This document shows positions 33,641 through 44,931 of a stretch of DNA of 64,000 nucleotides, piece after piece. Each line of letters starts with the position of its first letter. The stretch's first letter is position 1. Position numbers and translations under genes: made by a program. The stretch is from Heracleum sosnowskyi (lineage: Eukaryota > Streptophyta > Magnoliopsida > Apiales > Apiaceae): NCBI GenBank assembly GCA_030848705.1, contig CM061239.1, positions 87,464,363 to 87,528,362 of the forward strand. The letters are read 5' to 3'. The notes under the pieces were generated by a model, which was not told the origin of the DNA, did not search any database, and saw nothing but the letters and a program-made list of their open reading frames with translations.

Positions 33641-36600
33641 TCAATTAGAAAGATTTAACATCCCAAGTTCACCAACCAGCTTATTGAAAGTGGATTCATC
33701 AAGCGGTTTAGTAAAGATGTCTGCAATTTGATCCTCTGTGGGTACAAAGTGTAACTCCACAGTTCCATTCATGACATGCTCTCGGATAAAATGATACCTG
33801 ATGTCGATGTGCTTCGTCCTCGAGTGTTGCACTGGGTTGTTTGAGATTGCTATGGCACTTGTGTTGTCGCAAAATATTGGAATCTTTGTCAACAAAAGTC
33901 CATAGTCACGGAGTTGGTTTCTCATCCACAAGATCTGAGCACAACAGCTACCAGCAGCAATGTATTCAACCTCAGCTGTTGATGTGGACACTGAATGCTG
34001 CTTCTTGCTATGCCAGGAAACTAACCTTCTTCCAAGAAACTGACAGCTTCCTGAAGTACTCTTCCGATCAATCTTACAACCTGCAAAATCAGAGTCTGTG
34101 TATCCAATAAGATCAAATCCTGTATCTTTAGGGTACCAAATTCCAAGATTTGGGGTCCCCTTTAGATACCTAAATATTCGCTTAACAACTATTAGATGAG
34201 ATTCTTTAGGATCAGACTGAAATCTAGCACACAAGCATGTTGCAAACATTATATCTGGTCTACTTGTAGTGAGATAAAGTAATGAGCCTATCATACCTCT
34301 GTAGCCTGTGATGTCAACCTTCTTACCAGTTTCATCCTTATCAAGCTTAGTGGCAGTTGGCATAGGAGTCTTTGCTGTAGATGAGACCTCCATTTGATAC
34401 TTCTTAAGAAGATCCTTGATGTACTTGGACTGACAAATGAATATACCATCTTGTTTCTGGTATACTTGCAATCTAAGAAAGAATGACAATTCACCCATCA
34501 TGCTCATTTCATAACGACTCTGCATTAACTTAGCAAATCTCTTGCATAGATCATCATTAGTAGAACCAAATATTATGTCATCAACATATACTTGCACCAA
34601 TATCAAATCATTTTTATGCTTTTTGACAAAGAGAGTTTTGTCTACAACACCTCTTGTAAAATCATTTTCAAGTAAGAATTCAGAGAGAGTGTCATACCAT
34701 GTCCTTGGAGCTTGTTTGAGTCCATAGAGAGCTTTAAATAGAAAGTACACAAAGTCTGCCAGTTTTGAATCCTCAAAACCTGGAGGTTGTTCCACATACA
34801 CTTCTTCTTCTAACTCCCCGTTCAGAAAAGCACTCTTCACATCCATTTGATATACCTTGTAATTGGAATGTGCAGCAAATGCCAGAAACATTCTGATGGC
34901 CTCAAGTCTTGCTACTGGTGCATAGGTTTCATCATAATCTATACCCTCTTCTTGAGAGTAACCTTTAGCAACCAGTCTGGCTTTGTTTCTCGTTACAATG
35001 CCATCTTCGTCCAATTTATTTCTGAATACCCATCGTGTTCCAATAACAGATTTTCCCTTAGGCCTGGGTACCAGCTTCCAAACTTTCTGCCTTTCAAACT
35101 GATTGAGTTCTTCTTGCATAGCAATCACCCAATCTGGATCATCTAGAGCATCTTCAACTTTCTTAGGTTCTGTTTCTGAAAGAAACCCAGAATAGTGACA
35201 TTCATTTTGTGATGTTCTCCTAGTTCTCACTCCTGTGTCCGGATCACCAATGATCAAGTGAAAGGGATGATCTCTATTCCATACCCTTTGTCTTGGCAGA
35301 TGCGATCTTGATGATTCTCCTTGTTCTAGATGTTGAGGAGTGTGACTAGTTGATCCTTCTCCTGCTCCCCCTGAGTTGTTGACGGTTTGATCTGTTGATT
35401 CTGAAGACTGACTACTGGATCCTGTATGTTGAGGATTTCCACTTAGGTCACCACTTTGTCCAGAATCATTATCATTATGATTATTATTAATGACTGTAAC
35501 AACTTCAGGTACTTCTTCATTGTCAGAGAGATCTCCTGATAGATTTTCAAATACCAAGGATTCAGAGTTCTCTCCAGTTTGCAGGCCTGGTCTTTTAGTG
35601 TCGTCAAATGTTACATTAAAGCTTTCCAACACCTTCTTAACTTCAATCACATATACCCTGAAAGCCTTAGATTCCAGAGAATAGCCCAGAAAAATGCCTT
35701 CATCTGCTTTGGCATCAAACTTGCCAAGATGTTCTCCATCTTTAAGTACAAAGCACTTTGCACCAAACACATGAAAGTACTTCAGTGTTGGCTTCTTGTT
35801 GGCCATTAACTCATACGGAGTCTTTTCATGATCTTTGTTGATCAGGGTTCGATTCTGAGTGTAGCAATCTGTATTCACTGCTTCAGCCCAAAAGTAAGTG
35901 GGAAGTTTTGATTCACTCAACATGGTCCTTGCTGCTTCAACCAAGGTCCTGTTCTTCCTTTCCACTACTCCATTCTGTTAAGGAGTTCTTGGTGCTGAAA
36001 ACTGTCTTGATATTCCCTTCTCTGAGCAGAAATCATTTAGAACTGCATTCTTGAATTCAGTTCCATTGTCTGATCTGATTGTCCGCACAGGTAGCTTAGC
36101 TTCCACTTCTATCTTCTTGATGTGATCAATGATTAGTTGTGTTGCTTCATCCTTTGTTTGTATGAACAACACCCACGTGTACTTGGAGTAGTCATCCACC
36201 ATCACCAATGCATATCTGTTTCTTGAAAGTGACATAACATTAACTGGACCAAATAAATCCATATGAATCAGCTGTAATGGTTCAGTAATGCTTGTCATTC
36301 CTTTGCTTCCATGTGATGCTTTCTTCGACTTCCCCTTTTCACATGCTTCGCATAGTCCCTCCTGATTGAATTCCATCAGGGGCAACCCTCTCACTAACTC
36401 TCTCTTTACCAAAGAGTTCATAGTTTTGAAGTTCAGATGTGAGAGCTTCTTGTGCCATAGCCAACTTTGTTCTAAAGATGCCTTTGCATAGAAACATGTA
36501 ACTTCTCCTTCACTGGTAGAACTTAAGTCAGCTATAAACAAATTTCCTTTTCTCACTCCCAGCAGAGTAAGCTTCTCATCCTTCCTGTTGGTGATCAAGC

Positions 36601-36897
36601 ACTTGTCCTTTCTGAAATCTACATTGTAGCCTTTATCACAGAATTGACTGATACTTAGAAGATTGTGCTAAGATTGTGCTTTAATCCTTCAACGAGAGAG
36701 ATGTTTTCAATGATGACATTTACAGCTTTCAATTTACCATATCCCGTAGTGAATCCTTTGCTGTCATCTCCAAAGGTTACAATCGGGCCGGTCTTCTTAA
36801 CCACCTCTGTAAGCAGGGACTCTTCACCTGTCATGTGTCTAGAACAGCCACTATCCAGAATCCACACAACCTTTGAGCTTTTAACCTTACCCTGCAA
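33641..36897 (-). pseudogene. pol: C3 pol: protease, integrase, RT, RNase H; one frameshift and one stop
   Basis: The frame opens at a TTG (36897) inside TGATTGCAGGG, with no ATG before the protease LDSGCSRHMTG. An 11-bp tandem duplication at about 36660-36681 shifts the frame after the protease domain. The integrase zinc domain (WHKKLSHLN, CEACEKG) and most of the core are open until a TAA near 35978-35980 (glutamine in C2) just before the NGV-ERKNRT motif. The rest, 35965-33641, is open: RT with YVDDIIFG, RNase H with SDSDFAGC and ADIFTKPL. It is very similar to C2 pol. Confidence 0.92.
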
Positions 36898-36902
36898 TCA
36901 CA
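36890..36902 (-). promoter_or_regulatory. Candidate 3' splice acceptor at the gag-pol junction of C3
   Basis: TGTGATTGCAG|GGTA is the same as in C2 and C4. With the donor-like site at 37403 the removed segment would be 512 bp, the same as in C2, and would join gag and pol in phase. Confidence 0.4.
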
Positions 36903-36908
36903 GATTGA

Positions 36909-39317
36909 TTAAGCGGACTTTGGTACCCAAAATTGTTTGGGTCCTGAAGGTTTAGATGATTTAACAGGAGTAACATTCAATTTAGTCTTACCCTGTTTGA
37001 TATTCATAGTATCTGTGGATTTAACATTACTAGAGCTATTGCTACTATCAGACATCAACTTAAAATAAGCATGCATGATGTTGTACTTACATAGCAAACA
37101 CTCTTTCTTTCCACAGGGTTCATGATTATCAGGCATGTCAGACATGTTATGCATTTCAGAAGCATTAGCAGTTTCTACTTTAACCTTTTTACATGCATGT
37201 GTAAGGTGTCCAGCAGAATTACAAATAGAACACAACTTCCTAGATGCAATGGGAGAAGATGGAACCAATTCCTGATTAACAATCTTTTTCCTCCCATTCC
37301 TGTTCTTTTTAACATTACTAACTAAGGAACCTACTTCAGTTTTAGGTAAATCAGGTTTAGGTAAAACATTCTTTACTGATTTCCTAGGCAACTTAGTCTT
37401 TACCTCTTTTTCCTTCAATAAATCCTCCTCAAGCAATTCTTGTGCTATGAAAAGATCATCCTCATAAAAGAGAGGTGGAAACGGCTTAACAAAAACTGGA
37501 CAATCAACATTCTTAAGAACATGTGGAGTATTCCTTTTGACAACTGAAGGTGTCACAGGGAATTCCACAATCTTCTTACCAGCTTTCTTGTTATAGTCAA
37601 ATCCTATAGCAGTTTTATTCTCTACGGCCTGAGTATCAATGATTTCCTTAGCCACTAGAGCGGAATTCTTAAAAGCATTCAGCTTCAAATCTAGATCTGA
37701 GATCTGCTTCCTGAGGATAGTCTCTATCTCATCATTACACTTGACCTTGTTCTCTAAGTACGCATTCTTTTGCTTAAGATCTTCTAATGTTACAGCTACA
37801 AGCTCTAGTTCTTCATTTTTAGATTCTAGCTTTTTAATCTTAAGAACTAGTTTAGCATTTTCCATTTCAGATGCTAGCATGCTTGTGTGTACATTAAACA
37901 ATTCTACACTAAGATCTTGCATAGTTTTCTTGTACTCAGAATTAGACATATCAATTGTAGTTAAGATAGGTACCTGAGATGATTGAGGTGATTCCTCTGA
38001 AGAGTCAGCCATTAGAGCAACATTTACATATTCCTCCTCTTCATCCGAATCAGTATCATCCCAGTGCTTTCCCTCTTCTATGTAAGCCTTCCCTTTCTGC
38101 TTTCCAGAGAATGCCTCCAATTGCTGTTTAAGCTTGGCATTCTCCTTCTTCAACTCATCATAAGAATCCTTCTTTCCATAGACATCTTTCATGTCTCTTG
38201 CTTGACGAGGCTTCCGGCATTCAGTGGCGAAATGCCCTAACTCATTGCAGTTATAGCATCTTGATTTGCTCCTATCAATCATGCCAGTCTTGTAGCCTCC
38301 CTTAAAGCCTGTACTAGGTGTATAATTGCTCTTCTGGAATCTGTTGGTTGAGCCCTTGAACTTGTACTTAGGGTTTCTCTTGAAACGAATATGACTAAAC
38401 TTTGCAGCTAAGTACGCCATGGTTTTGTCTTCCATTTGCTCAAGCTCTTCTAGGGTGTAGTAATCACTTTCATCAACACCCAGATTCACAGAATCCATTT
38501 CTGCTTCTATTATCACCTCCTTTCCAGCTCTAGGGGTTTGAACCTGAATCTCAGAAGTTATTGGTTCATCCACTACAAGTGCTGCTGATCTCACAAGTGC
38601 ATTGTGCTTGCTGTCCACTGTCCCTGATCCATAGATTATCACCCTTTGTTCCTGTTCCATCTCATAGGTCTTCAACTTGCCATAGATCATCTCTAGTGGC
38701 ATCTTTGTGAAGTCAATTCTTTCCCTAATGGATGATGACTTGTGTTCTACATGATGGGGCAGCGTCATCATGAACTTCCTGTTCGATTCTCTCAGTGGAT
38801 AAGTCTTTCCTTTCATTGCCAATTCATTGAGGAGCTTAGTATACTTCTCAAAGACCTGAGTTATACTTTCTCCTGGCAGGGACCTAAACGCTTCATATTG
38901 AGAAGTCAGAATGTCCAATCTGTTTTCCTGAACGTCTTCAGTTCCTTCCATTATTAGGTTAATGGTATCCCACATATGTTTCCCGCTTGTACAGTTCATC
39001 AACTGATAGCTCATTTCCTTGTCCGCGGAGTCCGCCAATATCAACATTAAACCGGTGTCCAATCGAATCAGTTCTTTGTCAGAATCTGTAAATTCACTTA
39101 TCTCCTTAGGTTGGGTGCCTGAAGGAATCCAGCTACCATCAGGAGCTGTAGATTCACTAACTGGTTTCATTGGTACAAACGGTCCGTTTTCTAATATGCC
39201 AATATACAACGGATTAGATGCCTTGATAAATAACAGCATCTTCATCTTCCACAAACCGAAATCATCTCTAGTAAACGGGGGAACTTTAATGCCAGCGGTT
39301 GTCTTTGGAGCACTCAT
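36909..39317 (-). CDS. gag: C3 gag, intact Gag polyprotein (802 aa)
   Basis: This is the structural Gag of the C2/C3 family and the only full copy here. I chose MSAPKTTAG at 39317 as the start; an in-frame ATG six codons upstream is possible. Parts: the Copia gag domain (about residues 10-240, WKMKMLLFIKASNPLY, LMMTLPHHVEH-like core), CCHC knuckle CYNCNELGHFATEC (about 353-366), acidic DDTDSDEEEE patch, long coiled coil (about 470-590), and Cys/His clusters CSICNSAGHLTHAC (about 695) and CGKKECLLC (about 735), ending WVPKSA. The stop lies 11 nt before the pol frame, which is shifted. A donor-like GAG|GTAAAG lies at 37403/37404. Confidence 0.92.
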   Translation of the reverse strand: MSAPKTTAGIKVPPFTRDDFGLWKMKMLLFIKASNPLYIGILENGPFVPMKPVSESTAPDGSWIPSGTQPKEISEFTDSDKELIRLDTGLMLILADSADKEMSYQLMNCTSGKHMWDTINLIMEGTEDVQENRLDILTSQYEAFRSLPGESITQVFEKYTKLLNELAMKGKTYPLRESNRKFMMTLPHHVEHKSSSIRERIDFTKMPLEMIYGKLKTYEMEQEQRVIIYGSGTVDSKHNALVRSAALVVDEPITSEIQVQTPRAGKEVIIEAEMDSVNLGVDESDYYTLEELEQMEDKTMAYLAAKFSHIRFKRNPKYKFKGSTNRFQKSNYTPSTGFKGGYKTGMIDRSKSRCYNCNELGHFATECRKPRQARDMKDVYGKKDSYDELKKENAKLKQQLEAFSGKQKGKAYIEEGKHWDDTDSDEEEEYVNVALMADSSEESPQSSQVPILTTIDMSNSEYKKTMQDLSVELFNVHTSMLASEMENAKLVLKIKKLESKNEELELVAVTLEDLKQKNAYLENKVKCNDEIETILRKQISDLDLKLNAFKNSALVAKEIIDTQAVENKTAIGFDYNKKAGKKIVEFPVTPSVVKRNTPHVLKNVDCPVFVKPFPPLFYEDDLFIAQELLEEDLLKEKEVKTKLPRKSVKNVLPKPDLPKTEVGSLVSNVKKNRNGRKKIVNQELVPSSPIASRKLCSICNSAGHLTHACKKVKVETANASEMHNMSDMPDNHEPCGKKECLLCKYNIMHAYFKLMSDSSNSSSNVKSTDTMNIKQGKTKLNVTPVKSSKPSGPKQFWVPKSA

Positions 39318-39460
39318 GGTTTCTGAAAATTTCAAATTGTTTAAAATTCAAGAAATTCCAATTAAATGAAAAAATTTGAAAGTTAAAAAATTTGCTTCGT
39401 ATTTTCACGCTACGTTTGATTTTGGTCTCATTCACCGGATCTGATTTGTATATCAATCAA

Positions 39461-39475
39461 GTAGCTATGATACCA
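39461..39475 (-). promoter_or_regulatory. C3 primer-binding site
   Basis: Minus strand TGGTATCATAGCTAC, two bases from the LTR edge. It is related to the initiator-Met site but has T at position 9. Confidence 0.85.
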
Positions 39476-39477
39476 AT

Positions 39478-40608
39478 TGTTAGGTCCAAAGTATCGTAGA
39501 AGGGGGGGGGGGTTGAATACGATACTCACAAATAATTTAATTTCGTTCGCGGATTAATCTTTCAGTTCTATAACGAAATCAAACACACCAAACCAAATCA
39601 AGTTTCGGGGAATATATCTTTTTATAAATATAAACCTCGAGGGGTGCTACAATTTCTAATCCGTAGATTAGCGTCAATGAGTTTAAGATTACACAAATAC
39701 AAAACAATGATCAAGTTCTGAGCACTATTAATTTCTCTGATAATTTTCTCCGGCTCTTCTCTCTCTCAGTAATGTCTCTGTGTTGATATCCTTAACTGAA
39801 GAAGACACATTCTTCACTCTGTATTAACTGCAGACTTAAATTGAAAACCATCGAACCATTTTGAATAGAATATTCTTGGCCGTTGGATCTTCATCAACCT
39901 GTCAGACAAGCACAACTTTTCACCTGCTCCATGAACTGAAAAACAATCGAATGGATTAAAAAACCATCGAATGGAATAAATCAATTTGCCATTCGATAGT
40001 TTTTAAATCAAAACTATCGAATGCCAAATTAATTCATTTGGTTATTCAATGAATCACTTCAACCACCATTCGATAGTTTTTGCAAAAGAAAAACTATCGA
40101 ATACTTTTTCTTGTCTTTTGTCCTTTAGTAATTACTCCTGAGCTCCTGGGTGTTTAAGTTTTGGACTGTATCAATTTCTTCTGAGACGATAAAACAACTT
40201 GATCTTTTCAGTGCCGTCACCTAGTGCAACTGGTCTGGTTCACAGATGAATAACACTTGATCAATTCTTATTTTATGACTTCAATTATAATGCTGCTGAT
40301 ACGTCCCTTGTCGTTCTAGTTGCTTCATCACTGGAATCCCGTGGTACTGAACCCTAAATCATTCACATACTTCTGTCGTCTTCAAAGTCTTGTTTCTATT
40401 GCTGTCACTGAGGCTTGAACATTTTCATGAACTTCTTTCCGTGACCTGTTTACGGACTTCAAGAATACATAACGTATTTTGATTTTTTGAGTTTACCTTT
40501 TCTTCTCTGATTCTGGATTCCTGTGCTTCTATTAATACTATTGTCTGTCTTGTCCTTTGTTGAGTTGTAGTTATCTCTTTTACATCTTATGTTACATTAT
40601 GCTTTACA
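39478..40608 (-). repeat. C3 right LTR (5' LTR of the element)
   Basis: 1131 bp, TGTTAGGTCC to GCTTTACA, followed by TSD GTATC at 40609-40613. It contains the U5 hairpin (39490-39526) and CGATAG hairpin pairs (39955-40105). Confidence 0.92.
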
Positions 40609-40613
40609 GTATC

Positions 40614-40848
40614 AGTAACAGATTCAAAAGACATTTGGGTATTGTAATAATAAGAATTATTTATTCCGTAGTTGTTGTATTGTGTCGTTTCTGAGACTCT
40701 AACCTGTGTGTGTGTGTGTGTGTGTGAGACATATGTTGTGGGGTCATGAGAAGGTGAATTATGAATGGTGTGAGTAATACAGGTACGGCAAGGAGTACAT
40801 GGATTGTGACAACCCTAAATCCCTGACCCCGGATTTGGGGCTGTTACA
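40614..40848 (+). repeat. G3 5' LTR, second part (after C3)
   Basis: It matches 49272-49501 and ends GGGGCTGTTACA, followed by the PBS. It contains a (TG)11 microsatellite at 40705-40726, shorter in the 3' LTR. Confidence 0.88.
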
Positions 40849-43800
40849 GAGATGGTATCAGAGCATTAGGTTACAGTCCTCAGAAACGATAGGAGATCGA
40901 GTCTTACAATACCCTTAATAATAATAAGAACATCTAGAGCTCAAATTGAGTTCGTAGTCGGGTTAGAGGACATAACCCTGACTGTTTGAGATGAAGCCCG
41001 AGAGGGGACTTCTTCTGGGAAACCGTACTTAGGACTTCATGGTTAGTCACCTCGATTCGTAAGAGTTATAGATGGATGGGACTCTGAGATACCAGATCCC
41101 GAGGCCTTCGAGTAGGCATTTGATAATGCGCTCCTTGAAATGGACGGAGACCCGATAAAGGAAGATCCATAGGAGGATCTAGAGGAAGACCCCATAGCGG
41201 GTCAAGGAAAGAATCTTGTAGAGGACGTGTTGATTGATAAAGATGTGGTGTGTTACTTGAGGTCTAGTAATAAGACCGGACGAACCTTCAAGGGATAAAT
41301 AAGTGACGAGACGAGAGTTTAAGGATCGTTCATGATTCATCAAGAGGTATGACAAATAAAATGGAGTAGAGTCTCCAAGGCAGAAGAGGTAGAGGCAGTA
41401 TAGCGAGTATCAGTGGATTGATTCGACTTGAACGAAACCTGTTACTCGTATCGGTTATAGTTGCCCATAAGGAGGCGGCATACGTAAGAACCAAGGTGTT
41501 CAGATTTTCACGAACGATTAAGGGTACTTAGTTGCCTAAGAATAGTGAAAGGAGTTGCTTTAGCTACGAGGTTTCAATCCCCCACGACCAGCGATTCCAC
41601 TGGAAATAGTGTCTATTACATCATTGAGGGATTTTATTATCTCAAGGAAAATTTTGGTTATATGTACCATGCAAATGTCATTGTAAGACAAGCACGCTAA
41701 GACGGAATCGAGAACGAGATTTACCACCCTCAGGAAACCAGGAAGGAATTATGAGGATAGAACAAAAAGGTCGGAAATCAAATCCGATCATTACTAGTAG
41801 GTAAATAGAGTGATCAAATTTCCCTGATTTTGGAAAGAAATTCAGCAAATTTTGGCAAACCTTGTCTTTCTGATTATCAGAGGATGTCACCAAAGAGAGT
41901 GGAAATTAGAGCGAACCCTGTGGATTGGATAAGATAGCCGTTATATGGGTTGGTGGACAGACCCTGATTGCTATAATTGATTGTAGAGATAAAATGATGA
42001 AGTTGAGATTGGACGGTAAAGGCGAAATATATTTAAGAACCAAGACGGACTGAGAAGTTCCAGGATTGACTTAAATGAAAAGGCTATTGTGCCAAAATTG
42101 TTAAGCTTATGTAACGCACGTGATTGATATGGGAGAAGGAATATTGGATATAAGGATGATTGAAATAGAGACCAGATTTAATCTTGTAGTTTCTAACGAT
42201 CTTCCGGAGTACCGCCCAGTCGACCTGAGGAATTGTCATTGCTATGGGCGACAACAGTATCGAAGTCTTCTTATAGAACAGAACGCTTACTTGAGATGGT
42301 TGCGCCTAGTCGAAGAGAATTCCCTGCGATTGCAAATGTCGATGGTTGAATTCTTAGCGACTATTATAAGTCGGCAATAACGTAAGTATCGAGCACCTTA
42401 GGGTGTGCCTGGAGAAGAAGAGCTTTAGAATTGAACGATTATCCATTAGAGGAGCCGACATAAAAGGCATCCATAGAGACCTTGGTAGTACCCTCCCCAT
42501 TTGCAAATTATGTGGGGTATTTCCCCAATCTATGATCTATCTTGACCTCTCTCCAGGAAAGAATTCTGATAAAGGGTATATTCCCTCTTCGAAGTTATTT
42601 TATGACACTTGTGCTAAATCATATTTAATTTCAATTGTGTTAGAGGCTGTCACGATGCCTACTTTCAGGTTTTCGAAGCCCTGCCAAATGATGTTATTTA
42701 AAGCTTTGACTTTTCTTCAAATAATCAATGACCCTATGGTGATACCTCACCACTTGTTTGTTAAGTACCAGTATCTTTTTGGTTATTCTTTTCTTTGTAT
42801 TTCCTTTGGAAACCGCACCTTTGGAATCTGTTCAATTTTAATCCAAGGTATTCCTTTGAGAAATATCGTCGAAAGGCGATAATCATTAAATGGATCTCGA
42901 ATTGCTTTCATACTTTTCAACTTCCACTGAGACGAACAACCCTATACTTATAGGGCTACAAGGACTATCTGTCTGTGTGATAGAAGTCTAATGGGACGCC
43001 ATCACTTGTAAGTTGTGAAATACAAGAAGGCTAATTACCTTTAGTAATGTCTCAATTGAGGCACACAACGTTGAGTTCTTATGATCATATTGATCTCTCG
43101 GTAAAATTCCCTTACCTCCAATAAGGTTACCTTAAAACTCATAACCTTATGATCACCAGTGTGTGGCATTTTCTTTGATATGGGAGCTATCTTTCAAGGC
43201 CCCATAATTTTGTTATCCTCATTGAATTCTAAGGGGAGGCCAACCAGGTCAAATAAGTCAAAATTCGCTGATAGGAATTAGATTTGCAACGAAATCGCCT
43301 ATGACAGGAGCGAATCCCTAAGACGAATAGAATGTTAGTGATATATCAATGAAATTGGTTTATTCTCCCAAGGATATTATGATAATGGAAAGCGTGTCAA
43401 TCGATATATGTGAAAAGAATAGCGATGTGCCGTGAACTCCAATGACAACGGTGTTAGATAGATGCCCTATAATGAAATTGAGATTTTGGAGGAGTTGTTT
43501 ACGAATGGACACTACCTCTGGGTTAGCAAGATAAGTACTGACGATGGAGTCAGAGGGAGCTGGTATTGTGACTTGGGAGAGGTGCAGCGTGTGTTGTTTT
43601 AGAGGAATAATTTTCGGAAATATATGGAGCCAATTGATTGCAAAGAAAAAGAGTAATAAATAAAGGATGGAGACAGATTCAGAGATTCTTGAATATAGTT
43701 TAGACTAAGAGACTATTACGTCAGAAATACGAGGCTTAATTAGCTCTTATGGTTGACGCCAAGAAAAGAGATACCAAGTATAAATGAAATTACAATGGTT

Positions 43801-44931
43801 TTGGGAGATTGTACAAGGTTTTAATGAGCTACCAGATATCGATTTGGATGACATGAGAATGAATACCGAGTATTCAGGGTATAGTGGGAATGAAAGGGTT
43901 AGTGACTCAGTTACAAGAGTTGTTGTATAAGGGTATGATAAGGCCCAGTGTACCACCAGTTGGAAGTTAAATCCGAGGATATACCCAAGACTGCGATTCG
44001 TACTAGGAATAGACACTTCGAGTTTTCAGCGAGATATTTTGGGTTGACTAATGCACCCACAAATTTTATGGAATGTAATGAATTGGCTTTGAGTTACCCG
44101 TGATAGTAGATAGCATGAGATGGAGAAATGGCTAGAATTGACCTAGGATTATGACTGCAAGATACACTACCATCCGGGGAAGGCCAATGTGGTGGCCGAT
44201 ACCCTTAATTAAAATGAGACAGAGATGGATTCCGAATGATCGGGAATTAAAGGATGAGATTTTACACAAAACCCAAGTTAGTCTAACAAACTAGAAGGAC
44301 AAAAGATTTCACCAACAAGCGGCTAGTGAAAACCAAGACAGACAGAGAAAGTATGCGGACTAAGCCCTCGAGTATAGAGATAGTACTGCTATTGATAAGC
44401 TAAATGACATGTTGATGGATGACAAGCAAGTTTAGGATTGATGTATTTTCTGTACAAACAAGATAGAGAATATGAGGTTAGAGATTCGTGATGCTAAAAG
44501 ATATCCACGTGGGAGGAATTAATGAGGTTTGGAAAGAAAGGGAAGTTGAGCGCGAGATTCATTGGGCCATCTGAGATTTTAAAACTCGTCAGGAAGGCGG
44601 CCTACGAGCCAGCCTTACCCCCCAAACTTGTAGAATGGTCGTAACGGGGTTCATGTGTCAATGCTACGTCAGTATACTATAGATGCCCGGCATATGTAGA
44701 GTATGAGCAGGTAGATATACAACCTGGTCTGACTTACAAAGAACAACCTGTGAAAATCACGGATAGAAAAGAGCAAGTGCTAAGTGACGAGGTTGACAAG
44801 CTAGTGAGAGGTTTGTGGAAAATCAAGAGGTGGAAGAATCCACCTGGGAGTTAGAAAGTGCAATGGAAGAGGAGTACCCCCAGTTATTCCTAAGTTGATT
44901 CCGGGACGGAATCCTTTTAAGGAGGGAAGAC
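40849..44931 (+). pseudogene. pol: G3 internal region: PBS and wrecked chromovirus pol
   Basis: The PBS TGGTATCAGAGC is at 40853-40864. Coding traces are short and broken: an RT start (VTQLQELLYKGMIRPS, about 43902) joined, after loss of about 75 codons, to EDIPKTAIRTRNRHFEF and FGLTNAPTNFME (about 43973-44075); the RNase H tail (DYDCKIHYHPGKANVVAD, about 44150-44205); a trace of the integrase end (44310-44360); GKKGKLSARFIGPSEIL (about 44530-44575); and the Tekay-type C-terminus (about 44695-44830). The RT catalytic YVDD and the integrase core are absent. I recognise nothing in about 40900-43890; open stretches at 42120-42380 and 42403-42882 look accidental. It cannot encode enzymes. Confidence 0.78.
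44915..44931 (+). promoter_or_regulatory. G3 polypurine tract
   Basis: TTTTAAGGAGGGAAGAC lies immediately before the 3' LTR start TATAATAACCC. Confidence 0.85.

Larger units (their letters stand above)
28693..40608 (-). mobile_element. C3: Sirevirus-like Ty1/Copia retrotransposon (C2 family) in the G3 5' LTR
   Basis: On the minus strand it has 5' LTR (40608-39478), PBS, intact gag, damaged pol, spacer and 3'-truncated extra ORF, then 73 bp of duplicated target flank, then an LTR (29823-28693). The TSD GTATC lies at 28688-28692 and 40609-40613, and also at 29824-29828 inside. Both LTRs are 1131 bp with about 9 differences by eye (~0.8%). The uninterrupted target sequence is visible in the G3 3' LTR at 49268. 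The internal 3' end (last ~1.7 kb relative to C2, including the polypurine tract) is missing. Confidence 0.9.

Noticed and set aside
42120..42380. 86-codon open frame in the G3 internal region
   Set aside because: No family resemblance and no conservation evidence; treated as chance within decayed pol.
42403..42882. 159-codon open frame in the G3 internal region
   Set aside because: No recognisable domain, low-complexity hydrophobic composition, and embedded in a region whose neighbours are all broken chromovirus fragments; chance ORF.
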